Source: Acanthamoeba sp. SK_2022b | Lineage: Eukaryota > Discosea > Longamoebia > Acanthamoebidae | DNA length: 64,000 nucleotides | Assembly (NCBI GenBank): GCA_027943245.1 | Contig: JANDJZ010001759.1 | Span: 30,121-94,120 of the forward strand | Direction: 5' to 3' | Position numbers and translations under genes: made by a program | Shown here: in pieces, positions 33,552 to 43,214 of the stretch | Numbering within the stretch: position 1 is the first letter of the stretch | How the letters are laid out: every line of letters begins with the position of its first letter | Notes under the pieces: model-generated | What the model saw: only the letters and a program-made list of their open reading frames with translations | What the model was told of the DNA's origin: nothing | Database searches by the model: none

Positions 33552-34316
33552 TCAGGCGGCGGCGGGCACGCCGCTGTGGAAGCGCAGTTCGCTGTCCGGC
33601 GACAGGATCAGCTCAGCTTCGAGGCGGCCGAAATGCGCCACCCGTTCGCTGATGTCGCCGCCGGCGATCTGTTCCGCCAGCGTCAGGTAGTCCTGATAGT
33701 GCCGCGCTTCGGACCGCAGCAGCGAGACGTAAAAGCGGTTCAGCTCGTCGTCCAGGTGCGGCGCCAGTTTGGCGAAGCGTTCACAGGATCGCGCTTCGAT
33801 GTAGGCGCCGCAGATCAGTTTGTCGATCAGCGTCGCCGGATCGTGAGTGCGGATCTCGCGGATCATGCCCTTGGCGTAGCGGCTGGCGGTGATCTTGCGA
33901 TACGGGATCCCGCGCGCCTGCATGATCTCCAGCACCTGCGAGAAGTGGTGCAGCTCTTCCTTGATCAACAGCACCATGCGATCCGCCAGATCCTGGCCGT
34001 AGGCCGAGCCGTTTTTCGGCAGGATCTTGCGGGTGAACTGGCCCTGGCGGAACAGCGTGTCCGGCGCGCCCTGCGCCTCGTGCAGAAACGCCTCGTAGGG
34101 CCGCAGCAGCGCCAACAGCGCGTCGCCGCTCTCTTTGTCCGCCACGTAGCGGCGGATCAGCCACATGCCGGTCTGCGCGGCCTTCAGCTCGCACACCAGG
34201 TGGTCGGTCAGCAACAGCTGCAGGTTTTCCGGACGGCGCGCGGCGTCGATCCAGGCGTCGGGGGTTTCACAGTGCAGGAAGCTTAAAATCGGGGCTAACA
34301 GGGATTGGTATGTCAT
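33552..34316 (-). CDS. miaE: tRNA-(ms2io6A)37 hydroxylase
   Basis: 254 residues with the four-helix diiron ligands of MiaE: Glu in VCELKAAQ, ExxH in KEELHHFSQV, Glu in YIEARSCERF and ExxH in RSEARHYQDY. MiaE hydroxylates the isopentenyl side chain of ms2i6A at position 37 of tRNAs, using oxygen. Its presence fits Serratia or Salmonella; E. coli lacks it. The gene precedes the 3' side of rraB on the same strand, 52 bp apart in transcription order rraB then miaE. Confidence 0.95.
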   Translation of the reverse strand: MTYQSLLAPILSFLHCETPDAWIDAARRPENLQLLLTDHLVCELKAAQTGMWLIRRYVADKESGDALLALLRPYEAFLHEAQGAPDTLFRQGQFTRKILPKNGSAYGQDLADRMVLLIKEELHHFSQVLEIMQARGIPYRKITASRYAKGMIREIRTHDPATLIDKLICGAYIEARSCERFAKLAPHLDDELNRFYVSLLRSEARHYQDYLTLAEQIAGGDISERVAHFGRLEAELILSPDSELRFHSGVPAAA

Positions 34317-34368
34317 GGCGTTTATCAGGGGCCGGCGAGAACCGGCCCAAGTGAATAAGCGGGGTTAA

Positions 34369-34794
34369 TCAGTGGCGTTTACCGTCGTCGTCTTCGTCAA
34401 TGTAGTCGCCGTCTTCGTCATCCTCACCGTCTTCACCGTTCGGATCTTCGAAGTAGGTGCCCCAGCCGTCGTAGTTGACGCCGCAGCGCTCCGCCAGCGC
34501 CACCAGCTGCTCGACCTGAGCGTCGATCAGCTCGGCGTTCAGGCCGACTTCGCTGATCACGTCGCAGCACATCACCATCGAACCGTCTTCCACTTCCAGC
34601 TCTTCGGCGTCGGTCACTTCGTAGCCCAGCTTGAAGGCTTCAACGGCGGCCTGCTCCAGAACCTCAAATTTCTCAGCGGACAGATGGTGCTCGATGGTGT
34701 AGAGCGCGTCCGGATCGCTGCCGTCTTCCAGCAGTTCTTCGATGATCAGGCGGGTCTCTTCACGTTGTTCTTCCAGCAATTCGCGGTTTGCCAT
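34369..34794 (-). CDS. rraB: RraB, regulator of RNase E
   Basis: 141 residues. The core has [40 protein letters not shown] and [15 protein letters not shown], followed by a very acidic tail ([18 protein letters not shown]) typical of RraB. It binds the RNase E C-terminal scaffold and changes degradosome action on part of the transcriptome. Length is close to the E. coli protein (138). It is divergent from argI, as in E. coli. Confidence 0.95.
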   Translation of the reverse strand: MANRELLEEQREETRLIIEELLEDGSDPDALYTIEHHLSAEKFEVLEQAAVEAFKLGYEVTDAEELEVEDGSMVMCCDVISEVGLNAELIDAQVEQLVALAERCGVNYDGWGTYFEDPNGEDGEDDEDGDYIDEDDDGKRH

Positions 34795-34895
34795 GCCTAT
34801 ATCCTCAAGTCAAATGGCCTTCATTCCTTCTATTTTCACACACCGCCGACATTGCTTCCACGATAAACGTGAAAGATTTCCTCGCTGGGGTTGAA

Positions 34896-34934
34896 ATTGA
34901 ATATTCATACATATAAAGTGAATTTTAATTCAAT
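34896..34934 (+). promoter_or_regulatory. Tandem ARG boxes (ArgR operator) of argI
   Basis: Two 18-bp ArgR sites are visible. TGAATATTCATACA (34898-34911) is a good match and TGAATTTTAATTCA (34919-34932) is a perfect match to the TGAAT-N4-ATTCA core. The two 18-bp boxes are 3 bp apart, the standard ArgR hexamer arrangement, and overlap the likely promoter (TTGAAA 34891). Confidence 0.9.
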
Positions 34935-34956
34935 TAAACAATCAGGGAATCGGACT

Positions 34957-35976
34957 ATGAGCACCGGCAATGCGTTCTACCAACGTCACTTTCTGAGGTT
35001 AATGGATTTCACCCCCGCCGAGCTGCAGGCGCTGCTGCGGCTGTCGGCCGACCTGAAGCAGGCCAAGAAGCAGGGGCAGGAACAGCGCCGGCTGCAGGGC
35101 AAAAACATTGCGCTCATCTTCGAAAAAGACTCGACCCGCACGCGATGCTCTTTCGAAGTTGCCGCATTCGATCAGGGCGCCCAGGTGACCTATCTCGGCC
35201 CGAGCGGCAGCCAGATCGGCCATAAGGAGTCGATGAAAGACACCGCCCGGGTGCTGGGCCGCCTGTACGACGGTATTCAGTATCGCGGCTACGGCCAGGC
35301 GCTGGTGGAAACCCTGGCGGAATACGCCGGCGTGCCGGTATGGAACGGCCTGACCGACGAGTTCCACCCCACCCAATTGCTGGCGGATCTGCTCACCGTG
35401 CAGGAGCACCTGCCGGGCAAGGCCCTGAGCGAAGTGAAACTGGCGTACATCGGCGACGCGCGCAACAACATGGGCAACACGCTGCTGGAAGCCGCCGCGC
35501 TGGCGGGCATGGATCTGCGGCTGGTGGCGCCGAAGGCCTGCTGGCCGCAGCCGGAGCTGGTGGCCGAATGCCAGGCGCTGGCGCAGCAAACCGGCGCGAA
35601 ACTCACCCTGACCGAAGATATCGCCGAAGGGGTGCAAGACGCCGACTTCCTCTACACCGACGTCTGGGTGTCGATGGGCGAACCGAAAGAGACCTGGCAG
35701 GAGCGTATCGCGCTGCTGCGGCCGTATCAGGTCAACATGGCGATGCTGAAGCTGACCGGCAACCCGAACGTGAAGTTCCTGCACTGCCTGCCGGCGTTCC
35801 ACGACGACCAAACCACGCTCGGCAAGCAGATGGCGCAGCAGTACGACCTGCACGGCGGCATGGAAGTGACCGACGAGGTGTTCGAATCGGCGCACAGCGT
35901 GGTGTTCGATCAGGCGGAAAACCGGCTGCACACCATCAAGGCGGTGCTGGTCGCCACGCTGAGCGAAACCCTCTGA
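34957..35976 (+). CDS. argI: Ornithine carbamoyltransferase
   Basis: 339 residues. The carbamoyl-phosphate motif STRTRCSFE, the [11 protein letters not shown] segment and the ornithine loop [10 protein letters not shown] are all intact. It makes citrulline from ornithine and carbamoyl phosphate in arginine synthesis, in the cytosol as a trimer. Start: ATG 34957 gives [13 protein letters not shown]; an in-frame ATG at 34891 lies inside the ArgR operator and is rejected. Repression by arginine through ArgR is expected from the tandem boxes upstream. Confidence 0.96.
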   Translation: MSTGNAFYQRHFLRLMDFTPAELQALLRLSADLKQAKKQGQEQRRLQGKNIALIFEKDSTRTRCSFEVAAFDQGAQVTYLGPSGSQIGHKESMKDTARVLGRLYDGIQYRGYGQALVETLAEYAGVPVWNGLTDEFHPTQLLADLLTVQEHLPGKALSEVKLAYIGDARNNMGNTLLEAAALAGMDLRLVAPKACWPQPELVAECQALAQQTGAKLTLTEDIAEGVQDADFLYTDVWVSMGEPKETWQERIALLRPYQVNMAMLKLTGNPNVKFLHCLPAFHDDQTTLGKQMAQQYDLHGGMEVTDEVFESAHSVVFDQAENRLHTIKAVLVATLSETL

Positions 35977-35988
35977 CAGTCCTCCCCT

Positions 35989-36015
35989 CCGCCCTGGCGC
36001 CCCCGGCCAGGGCGG
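35989..36015 (+). terminator. GC-rich hairpin after argI
   Basis: CCGCCCTGGC (35989-35998) pairs with GCCAGGGCGG (36006-36015), a 10-bp stem. No T-run follows, so termination is plausible but not certain. An ATATTCC-T-GGAATAT inverted repeat comes just after, at 36021-36035. Confidence 0.5.
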
Positions 36016-36171
36016 CTAATATATTCCTGGAATATCAAATAGCGGATTGACCTTTGCTCACCGCCGGCAAAGGCTCTACCGTGACAGGCCGACGGCGCCC
36101 GCGCCGTAAAAACCAACGATAACAAACCGTTCTCAGCGCCGCCTGGCGGCGCCTTCAGGGGATACACACCG

Positions 36172-37740
36172 ATGAAAGCCAAACTCTTGCCGCTGTTCCT
36201 GCTCGCCGTCCTGCCCGCCGCCGCGTTAGCCGCCACGCCGCCGAATACGCTGGTGGTGGTGCAATCGCTGGATGACATCGTCAGCCTCGATCCGGCGGAA
36301 GCCAACGAACTCTCCAGCATCCAGACGGTGCCCAGCCTGTACCAGCGGCTGGTGCAAGCGGATCGCGACGATCCGGCCAAGGTGGCGCCGGTGCTGGCGG
36401 AAAGCTGGCAGAGCGACGCTGCAGCCAAAACGCTGACGGTGAAACTGCGGCCGCAGGCGGCGTTCGCCTCCGGCAACCCGCTGACCGCCGACGACGTGAT
36501 TTTTTCCTACAGCCGCGCGGTGAAAATGAACAAGTCGCCGGCGTTCATCCTCAACGTGCTCGGCTGGCAGCCGGACAACATCGACGCGCAGCTGAAGAAG
36601 ATTGACGAACATACCGTGCAGCTGCGCTGGACGGCGGACGTCAGCCCGGCGGTGGCGCTGAATATCCTCTCGACGCCGATCGCCTCGATCGTCGACAGCA
36701 AAGCGGCGCTGGCCAACGTTAAAGACGGCGACTTCGGCAACGCCTGGCTGAAAATGCACTCCGCCGGCAGCGGCCCGTTCAAGATGCGCGTCTATCAGCC
36801 GCATCAGGCGATCGTGCTGGACGCTAACCCCACCACGCCGGGCGACAAGCCGCAGCTGAAAAACATCATCATTAAAAACGTGCCGGATCCGGCCACCCGC
36901 CGCCTGCTGATCCAGCAGGGCGACGCCGATATCGCCCGCGAACTGGGCGCCGATCAGACCGACACGCTGAAAAACCAGCCGGGCGTCAAGGTGCTGGAGA
37001 TCCCGTCCGCCGAGCAAAACTACCTGGTGTTCAACACCGGCAACGGCGCCAATCCGCTGCTGAGCAACCCGGCCTTCTGGGAAGCGGCGCGCTACCTGGT
37101 GGATTATCAGGGCATCACGAAGGATCTGCTGAAGGGCCAATACTTCGTGCACCAGAGCTTCCTGCCGGTCGGGCTGCCGGGCGCGCTGGAGACCAACCCG
37201 TTCCGCTACGATCCGGCCAAGGCGAAAGCCATCCTGGCCAAGGCGGGCATCACCCACGCCGCCTTTACGCTGGACGTAGAGAACAAGCCGCCGTTCATCA
37301 CCATCGCGCAGGCGCTGCAGGGCAGCTTCGCCGCCGCCGGCGTGAAAGTAGAGCTGCTGCCGGCGGCGGGCAGCCAGGTTTACTCCCGCGTGCGCGCCAG
37401 GCAGCATCAGGCGGCGATCCGCCTGTGGATCCCGGATTACTTCGACGCCCACTCCAACGCCAGCGCCTTCGCCTACAACGACGGCAAAAGCAGCACGGTA
37501 GCCGGCCTGAACGGCTGGCAGATCCCGCAGTTGAACCAGCAGACGCTGGCGGCGCTGGCCGAAGCCGATCCGGCCAAGCGCCGCGCGCTGTACACCGCCA
37601 TGCAGCAGGAACTGCAGCGCAGTTCGCCTTACGTGTTTATCGATCAGGCCAAAACCGAAGTGGTGCTACGCGACAACGTCAAAGGCTACCAGCAGGGGCT
37701 GAACGCCGACATGGTCTACTACGATCGCGTCAACAAATAG
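36172..37740 (+). CDS. Peptide/nickel-type ABC transporter substrate-binding protein
   Basis: 522 residues of the SBP_bac_5 (OppA/DppA) family. A Sec signal peptide (KLLPLFLLAVLPAAALAATP, cleavage near ALA-A, about residue 21) targets it to the periplasm. Family segments SLDPAEANE, LTVKLRPQAAFASGNPLTAD and SAGSGPFKM are present. No permease or ATPase genes are adjacent, so it must work with a transporter coded elsewhere. The ligand, probably a peptide or amine, is not readable. A strong GC hairpin stands just before the AGGGG ribosome site. An inverted repeat ATATTCC-T-GGAATAT lies in its upstream region at 36021-36035. Confidence 0.85.
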   Translation: MKAKLLPLFLLAVLPAAALAATPPNTLVVVQSLDDIVSLDPAEANELSSIQTVPSLYQRLVQADRDDPAKVAPVLAESWQSDAAAKTLTVKLRPQAAFASGNPLTADDVIFSYSRAVKMNKSPAFILNVLGWQPDNIDAQLKKIDEHTVQLRWTADVSPAVALNILSTPIASIVDSKAALANVKDGDFGNAWLKMHSAGSGPFKMRVYQPHQAIVLDANPTTPGDKPQLKNIIIKNVPDPATRRLLIQQGDADIARELGADQTDTLKNQPGVKVLEIPSAEQNYLVFNTGNGANPLLSNPAFWEAARYLVDYQGITKDLLKGQYFVHQSFLPVGLPGALETNPFRYDPAKAKAILAKAGITHAAFTLDVENKPPFITIAQALQGSFAAAGVKVELLPAAGSQVYSRVRARQHQAAIRLWIPDYFDAHSNASAFAYNDGKSSTVAGLNGWQIPQLNQQTLAALAEADPAKRRALYTAMQQELQRSSPYVFIDQAKTEVVLRDNVKGYQQGLNADMVYYDRVNK

Positions 37741-37801
37741 CCGGCGGGCGGCCATCGCCGGCCAATCGATTGCGGGGCGGCAAAAAACGGCGTTTTAGCG
37801 C

Positions 37802-37829
37802 TTGCAGTGGCGAAAAGCGCGAGTATAAT
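37802..37829 (+). promoter_or_regulatory. pyrLBI promoter
   Basis: TTGCAG (37802-37807) and a perfect TATAAT (37824-37829) with a 16-nt spacer, followed by a GC-rich start region and the pyrL ribosome site. Confidence 0.8.
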
Positions 37830-37854
37830 GCGCCACAATTTGCCAGGAGAAAGC

Positions 37855-37968
37855 ATGAAAAACGACGTTTGTTTTGTTAGCCACAATCGACAAAACCGAC
37901 TGCCTATCGGCGGCCAGCTGCCGTTGTTTCTCCTGTTGCTAAACCGATCGTTTCAAGCCCCTCATTGA
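37855..37968 (+). CDS. pyrL: pyrBI leader peptide
   Basis: 37 codons with AGGAG upstream of ATG 37855: starts [14 protein letters not shown], ends NRSFQAPH. It differs in sequence from E. coli PyrL but has the same place and logic. Its stop codon (37966-37968) lies within the attenuator hairpin, so a ribosome close behind RNA polymerase prevents the terminator from forming. With low UTP, polymerase pauses, translation catches up and pyrBI is expressed. Confidence 0.82.
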   Translation: MKNDVCFVSHNRQNRLPIGGQLPLFLLLLNRSFQAPH

Positions 37969-37981
37969 GGGGCTTTTTTTT
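37955..37981 (+). terminator. pyrBI attenuator
   Basis: AAGCCCCTC and GAGGGGCTT form a 9-bp stem with an ATT loop and are followed by a run of eight T. It overlaps the end of pyrL and precedes pyrB by about 60 nt, the layout of UTP-sensitive attenuation. Confidence 0.93.
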
Positions 37982-38038
37982 GCCTTGAGAATATCCCAAA
38001 GTCCCGCGCCACGGGCACGCGTCGAGGAGGAGTGAAAA

Positions 38039-38974
38039 ATGGCCAACCCGCTGTATCACAAACACATCATCTCTATTAACGATCTCAGTCGCGAGGATCT
38101 GGAGCTGGTGCTGCGCACCGCCGCCGGTCTGAAAGCCAACCCGCAGCCGGAACTGTTGAAACACAAGGTGATCGCCAGCTGCTTCTTCGAAGCCTCGACC
38201 CGTACTCGCCTGTCGTTCGAAACCTCGATGCACCGCCTCGGCGCCTCGGTGGTGGGCTTCGCCGACGGCAGCAACACCTCGCTCGGCAAGAAAGGCGAAA
38301 CCCTGGCCGACACCATCTCGGTGATCAGCACCTACGTGGACGCTATCGTGATGCGCCACCCGCAGGAAGGCGCGGCGCGCATGGCCGCTGAATTCTCCGG
38401 CAACGTACCGGTGCTCAACGCCGGCGACGGCGCCAACCAGCACCCGACCCAGACCCTGCTGGATCTGTTCACCATCCAGGAAACCCAGGGCCGCCTGAGC
38501 AACCTCAGCATCGCCATGGTCGGCGACCTGAAGTACGGCCGCACCGTGCACTCGCTCACCCAGGCGCTGGCCAAGTTCGAAGGCAACCGCTTCTACTTCA
38601 TCGCCCCGGACGCGCTGGCGATGCCGGCCTACATCCTGAAAATGCTGGAAGAGAAAGGCATCGAGTACAGCCTGCACAGCAGCATTGAAGAAGTGGTGCC
38701 GGAGCTGGATATTCTCTACATGACCCGGGTACAGAAAGAGCGCCTCGATCCGTCCGAGTACGCCAACGTGAAGGCGCAGTTCGTCCTGCGCGCCGCGGAT
38801 CTGGCCGACGCGCGCGCCAACCTCAAGGTGCTGCACCCGCTGCCGCGCATCGACGAGATCGCCACCGACGTAGATAAAACGCCGTACGCTTACTACTTCC
38901 AGCAGGCGGGCAACGGCATCTTCGCCCGCCAGGCGCTGCTGGCGCTGGTGCTTAACGCAGATTTGGCTCTTTAA
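38039..38974 (+). CDS. pyrB: Aspartate carbamoyltransferase catalytic subunit
   Basis: 311 residues, the E. coli length. The carbamoyl-phosphate motif [13 protein letters not shown], the mobile loop [21 protein letters not shown] and [10 protein letters not shown] are all intact. It catalyses the first committed step of pyrimidine synthesis. It forms a dodecamer with PyrI, coded 12 nt downstream. Ribosome site GAGGAG precedes ATG 38039. Controlled by the pyrL attenuator. Confidence 0.97.
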   Translation: MANPLYHKHIISINDLSREDLELVLRTAAGLKANPQPELLKHKVIASCFFEASTRTRLSFETSMHRLGASVVGFADGSNTSLGKKGETLADTISVISTYVDAIVMRHPQEGAARMAAEFSGNVPVLNAGDGANQHPTQTLLDLFTIQETQGRLSNLSIAMVGDLKYGRTVHSLTQALAKFEGNRFYFIAPDALAMPAYILKMLEEKGIEYSLHSSIEEVVPELDILYMTRVQKERLDPSEYANVKAQFVLRAADLADARANLKVLHPLPRIDEIATDVDKTPYAYYFQQAGNGIFARQALLALVLNADLAL

Positions 38975-38986
38975 GGGGGAACCGCC

Positions 38987-39451
38987 ATGACTCACGACAA
39001 TAAACTGCAGGTCGAAGCGATCAAATGCGGCACGGTGATCGACCACATTCCGGCGCAGATCGGTTTCAAACTGCTGACGCTGTTCAAGCTGACCGCCACC
39101 GACCAGCGCATCACCATCGGCCTGAACCTGCCCTCCAACGAGCTGGGCCGCAAAGATCTGATCAAGATCGAGAACACCTTCCTGACCGAGCAGCAGGCCA
39201 ACCAGCTGGCGATGTACGCGCCGAAGGCCACGGTAAACCGCATCGATAACTATGAAGTGGTGCGCAAACTGACCCTCAGCCTGCCGGATCACATCGACGG
39301 CGTGCTGACCTGCCCGAACAGCAACTGCATCAGCCGCAGCGAGCCTGTAGCGTCGAGCTTCAGCGTGAAGCCGCGCGACGGCGAAGTGCACCTGAAGTGC
39401 CGCTACTGCGAGAAAGAGTTCGAGCATCAGGTGGTGTTGCAGGCCGACTGA
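38987..39451 (+). CDS. pyrI: Aspartate carbamoyltransferase regulatory subunit
   Basis: 154 residues. The nucleotide-binding domain includes [19 protein letters not shown] and the zinc domain has four cysteines in CPNSNC and CRYCEKEF. It binds CTP/UTP or ATP and passes the signal to PyrB. The gene directly follows pyrB. Confidence 0.97.
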   Translation: MTHDNKLQVEAIKCGTVIDHIPAQIGFKLLTLFKLTATDQRITIGLNLPSNELGRKDLIKIENTFLTEQQANQLAMYAPKATVNRIDNYEVVRKLTLSLPDHIDGVLTCPNSNCISRSEPVASSFSVKPRDGEVHLKCRYCEKEFEHQVVLQAD

Positions 39452-39538
39452 ATTCTGCCCTTTTAGCGGGAGCGGCGCTGTTAATCTGCGCGTCACTCCC
39501 TATAATGGATGCCTGAAAATAACTCTACCCACGTTGCT

Positions 39539-39593
39539 ACCCATCGAATTTCAAGCTGCGGCCGACCGCGCGGCGGCGTGAAAGACAACGGGT
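39539..39593. repeat. Short palindromic repeat upstream of ridA
   Basis: ACCCATCGAATTTCAAGCTGC and GCGGCGTGAAAGACAACGGGT are imperfect inverted arms around a GC-rich centre. The TTTCA..../..TGAAA arms with C-rich and G-rich ends match the ends of the longer repeat at 45637-45758, so this may be an internally deleted member of the same family. It lies between the ridA promoter (TATAAT at 39501) and gene, so it would be transcribed. Confidence 0.6.
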
Positions 39594-39608
39594 CTATCAG
39601 GAGAAAAC

Positions 39609-39995
39609 ATGTCACGTAATATCAGCACTGAACTCGCCCCGGCAGCCATTGGTCCTTACGTGCAGGGCGTTGATCTGGGCAGCATGATCATCACTTCCGG
39701 CCAGATCCCGGTCGATCCGAAAACCGGCGCCGTTGCCGACGACGTGGCCGCTCAGGCGCGCCAGTCGCTGGAAAACGTCAAAGCGATCGTCGAAGCCGCC
39801 GGCCTGATCGTTGCCGACATCGTGAAAACCACCGTGTTCGTGAAAGACCTGAACGACTTCGCCACCGTCAACGCCGCGTACGAAGCCTTCTTCACCGAGC
39901 ACAGCGCGCCGTTCCCGGCCCGTTCCTGCGTGGAAGTGGCGCGTCTGCCAAAAGACGTGAAGATCGAAATCGAAGCCATCGCCGTGCGCCGTTAA
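39609..39995 (+). CDS. ridA: RidA, enamine/imine deaminase
   Basis: 128 residues of the YjgF/YER057c/UK114 family. Signature segments AAIGPYVQGVDLGSMIITSG, VVKTTVFV-type (IVKTTVFVKDLNDF) and FPARSCVEVARLPKDVKIEIEA include the catalytic Arg. RidA removes reactive 2-aminoacrylate made by PLP enzymes. The position after pyrI is conserved in enterobacteria. Its own TATAAT at 39501-39506 and the palindromic repeat lie upstream; a terminator follows. Confidence 0.96.
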   Translation: MSRNISTELAPAAIGPYVQGVDLGSMIITSGQIPVDPKTGAVADDVAAQARQSLENVKAIVEAAGLIVADIVKTTVFVKDLNDFATVNAAYEAFFTEHSAPFPARSCVEVARLPKDVKIEIEAIAVRR

Positions 39996-40013
39996 TCGAC
40001 GCTCACGCGAATC

Positions 40014-40039
40014 ACGGCCAGTGCAGACTGGCCGTTTTT
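40014..40039 (+). terminator. ridA terminator
   Basis: ACGGCCAGT and ACTGGCCGT form a 9-bp stem with a 4-nt loop, followed by TTTTTA. Confidence 0.9.
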
Positions 40040-40199
40040 ATTGATAAGAATTTTATTAATTCAATTAATTTATAGCGATAGCGTAATATCACTCACATTT
40101 ACAATCCCACAATAAAAATACGCCTATAATTGTTTTTCACCCGGCCGGGTCATTGCTGTTTCATTTCGTTCACCCCGTGAATAATGACAGGAGATAACC

Positions 40200-43178
40200 A
40201 TGGCACCTAGCGTATTGGATTATTTTATCCAACAAGTTTCCCGTTATCCGGAAAAACTTGCCGTCGTCGGCAATAATAAACACCTGACCTACCGTCAATT
40301 GGATGAAGCCAGCAGCGCACTGTGCGCGCTGTTGCTACGACGGGGCGTGGCGCCCGGCAGCTATGTGCCGCTCGTCACGCTGCGCACGCCGGAAATGCTG
40401 ATCGGCATGTTGGCGATCGTCAAAGCCGGCGCAGGCTATATTCCCATCGATGCGCGTTACCCGGAAAAAAGAATACAGGATATCGTTACGCAAAGCGGTT
40501 CCCCTTTAATACTCGCCAGCAACGCGACAATTGCGTTATCGGAAGATAATTTCAGCGAAGACGTTATTTATATTGATAATATATCAATTTCGCCACAGGA
40601 AAATATAACGTTAATCTCTCCGCCTCCCGATGCCATCGTTTATCTCATTTTCACTTCAGGCACCACCGGCAAACCGAAAGGTGTGCTGATCGAACATCAG
40701 TCGCTGCTGAATTTAATTCTCTGGCATAACAAGCAATTCGCTATGGATGCCGAAAGTCGTTCTACGCTGATCGCCGGCTTGAGTTTCGACGTCGCGCAAT
40801 GGGAGATCTGGTCGCCTCTGACCAGCGGCGGCACATTGTATCTGCCGCCGGAAGACGCTCGCCTGCAGCCGGAAGTGCTGCTGGCCTATTTTGCCGAACA
40901 GGGTATCACTCACGCCAGCCTGCCCGCAGTGCTGGTCGCCGACGTGGTCGGCGCGCCGCAGCCGGCCAATCTGGCGCTGCGGTATCTGTTCAGCTCGGGG
41001 GAAAAACTTCATCCGGTCGATCTGCGCGGTATCGATTATCCCTTGATCGATTACTACGGCCCGACAGAAGCCACCATATTCGTCACCTGCAACCGGGTGG
41101 CTTGCGCCACGCAAAATCCGCCCGCCAGCATTGGGCGGCCCATCGGCGATACCGAAATATTCATCCTCGATGACCGACTGCAGCCCGTGATCGGCGATCG
41201 CCCCGGCGAGCTGTATATCAGCGGTCGTTGCCTGGCACGCGGCTACCTGAACAATCCGGCGTTGACGGCCGAACGCTTCATCACCCCGCCTCACTTCGCC
41301 GGGTTACGTCTGTATCGCAGCGGCGATCGGGCTCGTTGGCTGGCGGATGGCCGCATTCAATATCTGGGCCGTATCGACGATCAGGTCAAAATCCGCGGCA
41401 ATCGCATTGAACTGGGCGAAATCGAAAACGCCATGTTGCAGGTTGCGGGCGTTCGTAAAGCGGTGGCCGCCGTGGCGATGGCCGATGATCCGCTGGGCAA
41501 GAAAATTGTGGCGTTTCTGATCGCGGAGAGTGACGGCGAAAGCGTGATCGCACGCGTCCGACAGAAACTGAAAGAAACGCTGCCCAGCGCATTTCTGCCC
41601 GCCGATTATCGTTTACTGCAACACATGCCGCTGAACAACAACGGCAAGATAGACAAAGCGGCCCTGTTAGCGCATTACCAACCGGTCAGCGCCGGCGTTG
41701 CGCAGCCGCTGACCGCCGACCAGCGCATCGTCGCCGATCTATGGCGCTCATTGCTGAAGGTGGAACAGCCCGCAACCGACGATGATTTTTTCTCGCTGGG
41801 CGGTCATTCGCTGTTGGCGGCCAAGCTGATGGCGGCACTGGCCAAGGCGTTTGCCGTCGAGACCTCGGTGCACGACATCTATGAATATCCCACTCTGGGT
41901 GCCCTGGCGCAGGCGCTGGCACAACGCAAAGACCGGCAACCGACACAGCGGCAAGGCGAAGCGCGCACCTTGCAGGATGATGTGTATTTGCCGCCGGATC
42001 TCGTCATCGATCCGACGTTCGATACGCGGCAAATCAGCGCACCGCGTGCCATTTTGCTGACCGGCGCCACCGGCTTCGTCGGCGCACATCTGTTGGCCGA
42101 TTTGCTACGCACCACCGATGCCGAGCTGTACTGTCTGGTGCGCGACGGCGCCAAACTGCCGCCGAGACAGCGGCTGGAGGCGATGCTGCAGCGCTACCGG
42201 ATCGCGCTGAACGCCAGCCAGCACGCGCGCATTCATATGGTGCCTGGCAACGTCGCGGAACACGACTTTTCGCTGACGCCTGCGGCCTACAGGGCGTTAA
42301 GCCGAGATATCGACCTGGTTTACCATTCGGCCAGCGCGGTGAATTTTATCCAGCCTTACGCCTACATGAAGCGCGACAACGTGCAGGGCCTGCGGGAAAT
42401 CATTCGCTTCGCGGCGCATAGCCGCACCAAGCCGCTGATGCTGCTGTCGACCATCTCCGTTTACAGCTGGGGGCATCTGCACACCGGCAAACGGGTGATG
42501 CGGGAAAACGACGATATCGATCAAAACCTGCCGGCGGTCAGCCGCGATATCGGCTACGTGCGCAGCAAATGGGTGATGGAGAAAATCGCCGATCTGGCGG
42601 CGAAACAGGGCCTGCCGCTGATGACCTTCCGCCTGGGCTACGCCACCTGCCACAGCCGCACCGGCGTCAACGCCGATTACCAATGGTGGGGGCGGCTGGT
42701 GAAAACCTGCATCAGCAGCGGCACGGTGCCGGATTTACGGGAGATGCGCGAAGGGTTAACCACGGTGGATTACATGACCCAGGCCATCGCCCACGTCTCT
42801 CGCAACCCGCAGGCGCTGGGGCAGAAATTCAACCTGATCCATCAAGGTGACAATAATCTGACGCTGCGTGAATTTTTCAGCCTGCTGGAGCGCGAGTTCG
42901 GTTATCGCTTTCGCCCTCTGCCCTTCGCACAGTGGCGGGCCCAATGGGAAAACGACAGCGACGCGCCGCTGTACCCGCTGCTCAGCCTGTTCAAGGATCC
43001 TATGGTGGACGAGCTATCGACGGTGGAGCTCTATCAAGACACCTATCGGTGGGACTGCAGCAACCTGCAACGCTTCCTGCAGGGCAGCGGTATCGATGAG
43101 CCGCGCTTCACCCGCCAGCTGCTGCTGAATTACCTGCAGCACGCCATCGGGTATGCGCCGCTGTCGCTACGGGCGTAA
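40200..43178 (+). CDS. NRPS-like adenylation-thiolation-reductase enzyme
   Basis: 992 residues with three domains. The A domain (1-500) has FTSGTTGKPKG (151-161), YYGPTEATI, ELYISGRCLARGY, YRSGDRARW and Lys483 in NNNGKIDK. The carrier domain (505-575) has Ser537 in LGGHSLL for phosphopantetheine. The R domain (615-992) has TGATGFVGAH (621-630) and YVRSK (Tyr786, Lys790), the SDR-type thioester reductase. It should activate an acid, load it and release it as aldehyde or alcohol. Asp at SFDVAQWEIW favours an alpha-amino acid. It has no condensation domain and no partner genes nearby. The 5' part and upstream DNA are AT-richer than neighbours, suggesting transfer. Ribosome site AGGAG is clear. 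Confidence 0.9.
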   Translation: MAPSVLDYFIQQVSRYPEKLAVVGNNKHLTYRQLDEASSALCALLLRRGVAPGSYVPLVTLRTPEMLIGMLAIVKAGAGYIPIDARYPEKRIQDIVTQSGSPLILASNATIALSEDNFSEDVIYIDNISISPQENITLISPPPDAIVYLIFTSGTTGKPKGVLIEHQSLLNLILWHNKQFAMDAESRSTLIAGLSFDVAQWEIWSPLTSGGTLYLPPEDARLQPEVLLAYFAEQGITHASLPAVLVADVVGAPQPANLALRYLFSSGEKLHPVDLRGIDYPLIDYYGPTEATIFVTCNRVACATQNPPASIGRPIGDTEIFILDDRLQPVIGDRPGELYISGRCLARGYLNNPALTAERFITPPHFAGLRLYRSGDRARWLADGRIQYLGRIDDQVKIRGNRIELGEIENAMLQVAGVRKAVAAVAMADDPLGKKIVAFLIAESDGESVIARVRQKLKETLPSAFLPADYRLLQHMPLNNNGKIDKAALLAHYQPVSAGVAQPLTADQRIVADLWRSLLKVEQPATDDDFFSLGGHSLLAAKLMAALAKAFAVETSVHDIYEYPTLGALAQALAQRKDRQPTQRQGEARTLQDDVYLPPDLVIDPTFDTRQISAPRAILLTGATGFVGAHLLADLLRTTDAELYCLVRDGAKLPPRQRLEAMLQRYRIALNASQHARIHMVPGNVAEHDFSLTPAAYRALSRDIDLVYHSASAVNFIQPYAYMKRDNVQGLREIIRFAAHSRTKPLMLLSTISVYSWGHLHTGKRVMRENDDIDQNLPAVSRDIGYVRSKWVMEKIADLAAKQGLPLMTFRLGYATCHSRTGVNADYQWWGRLVKTCISSGTVPDLREMREGLTTVDYMTQAIAHVSRNPQALGQKFNLIHQGDNNLTLREFFSLLEREFGYRFRPLPFAQWRAQWENDSDAPLYPLLSLFKDPMVDELSTVELYQDTYRWDCSNLQRFLQGSGIDEPRFTRQLLLNYLQHAIGYAPLSLRA

Positions 43179-43184
43179 CAAGAC

Positions 43185-43208
43185 CGGGGCTCAGCTCGTC
43201 GAGCCCCG
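43185..43208. terminator. Bidirectional terminator
   Basis: CGGGGCTC (43185-43192) and GAGCCCCG (43201-43208) form an 8-bp stem in the 36-bp gap between the convergent NRPS-like and hexosaminidase genes. T-runs are absent, so efficiency is uncertain. Confidence 0.55.
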
Positions 43209-43214
43209 TCACCC

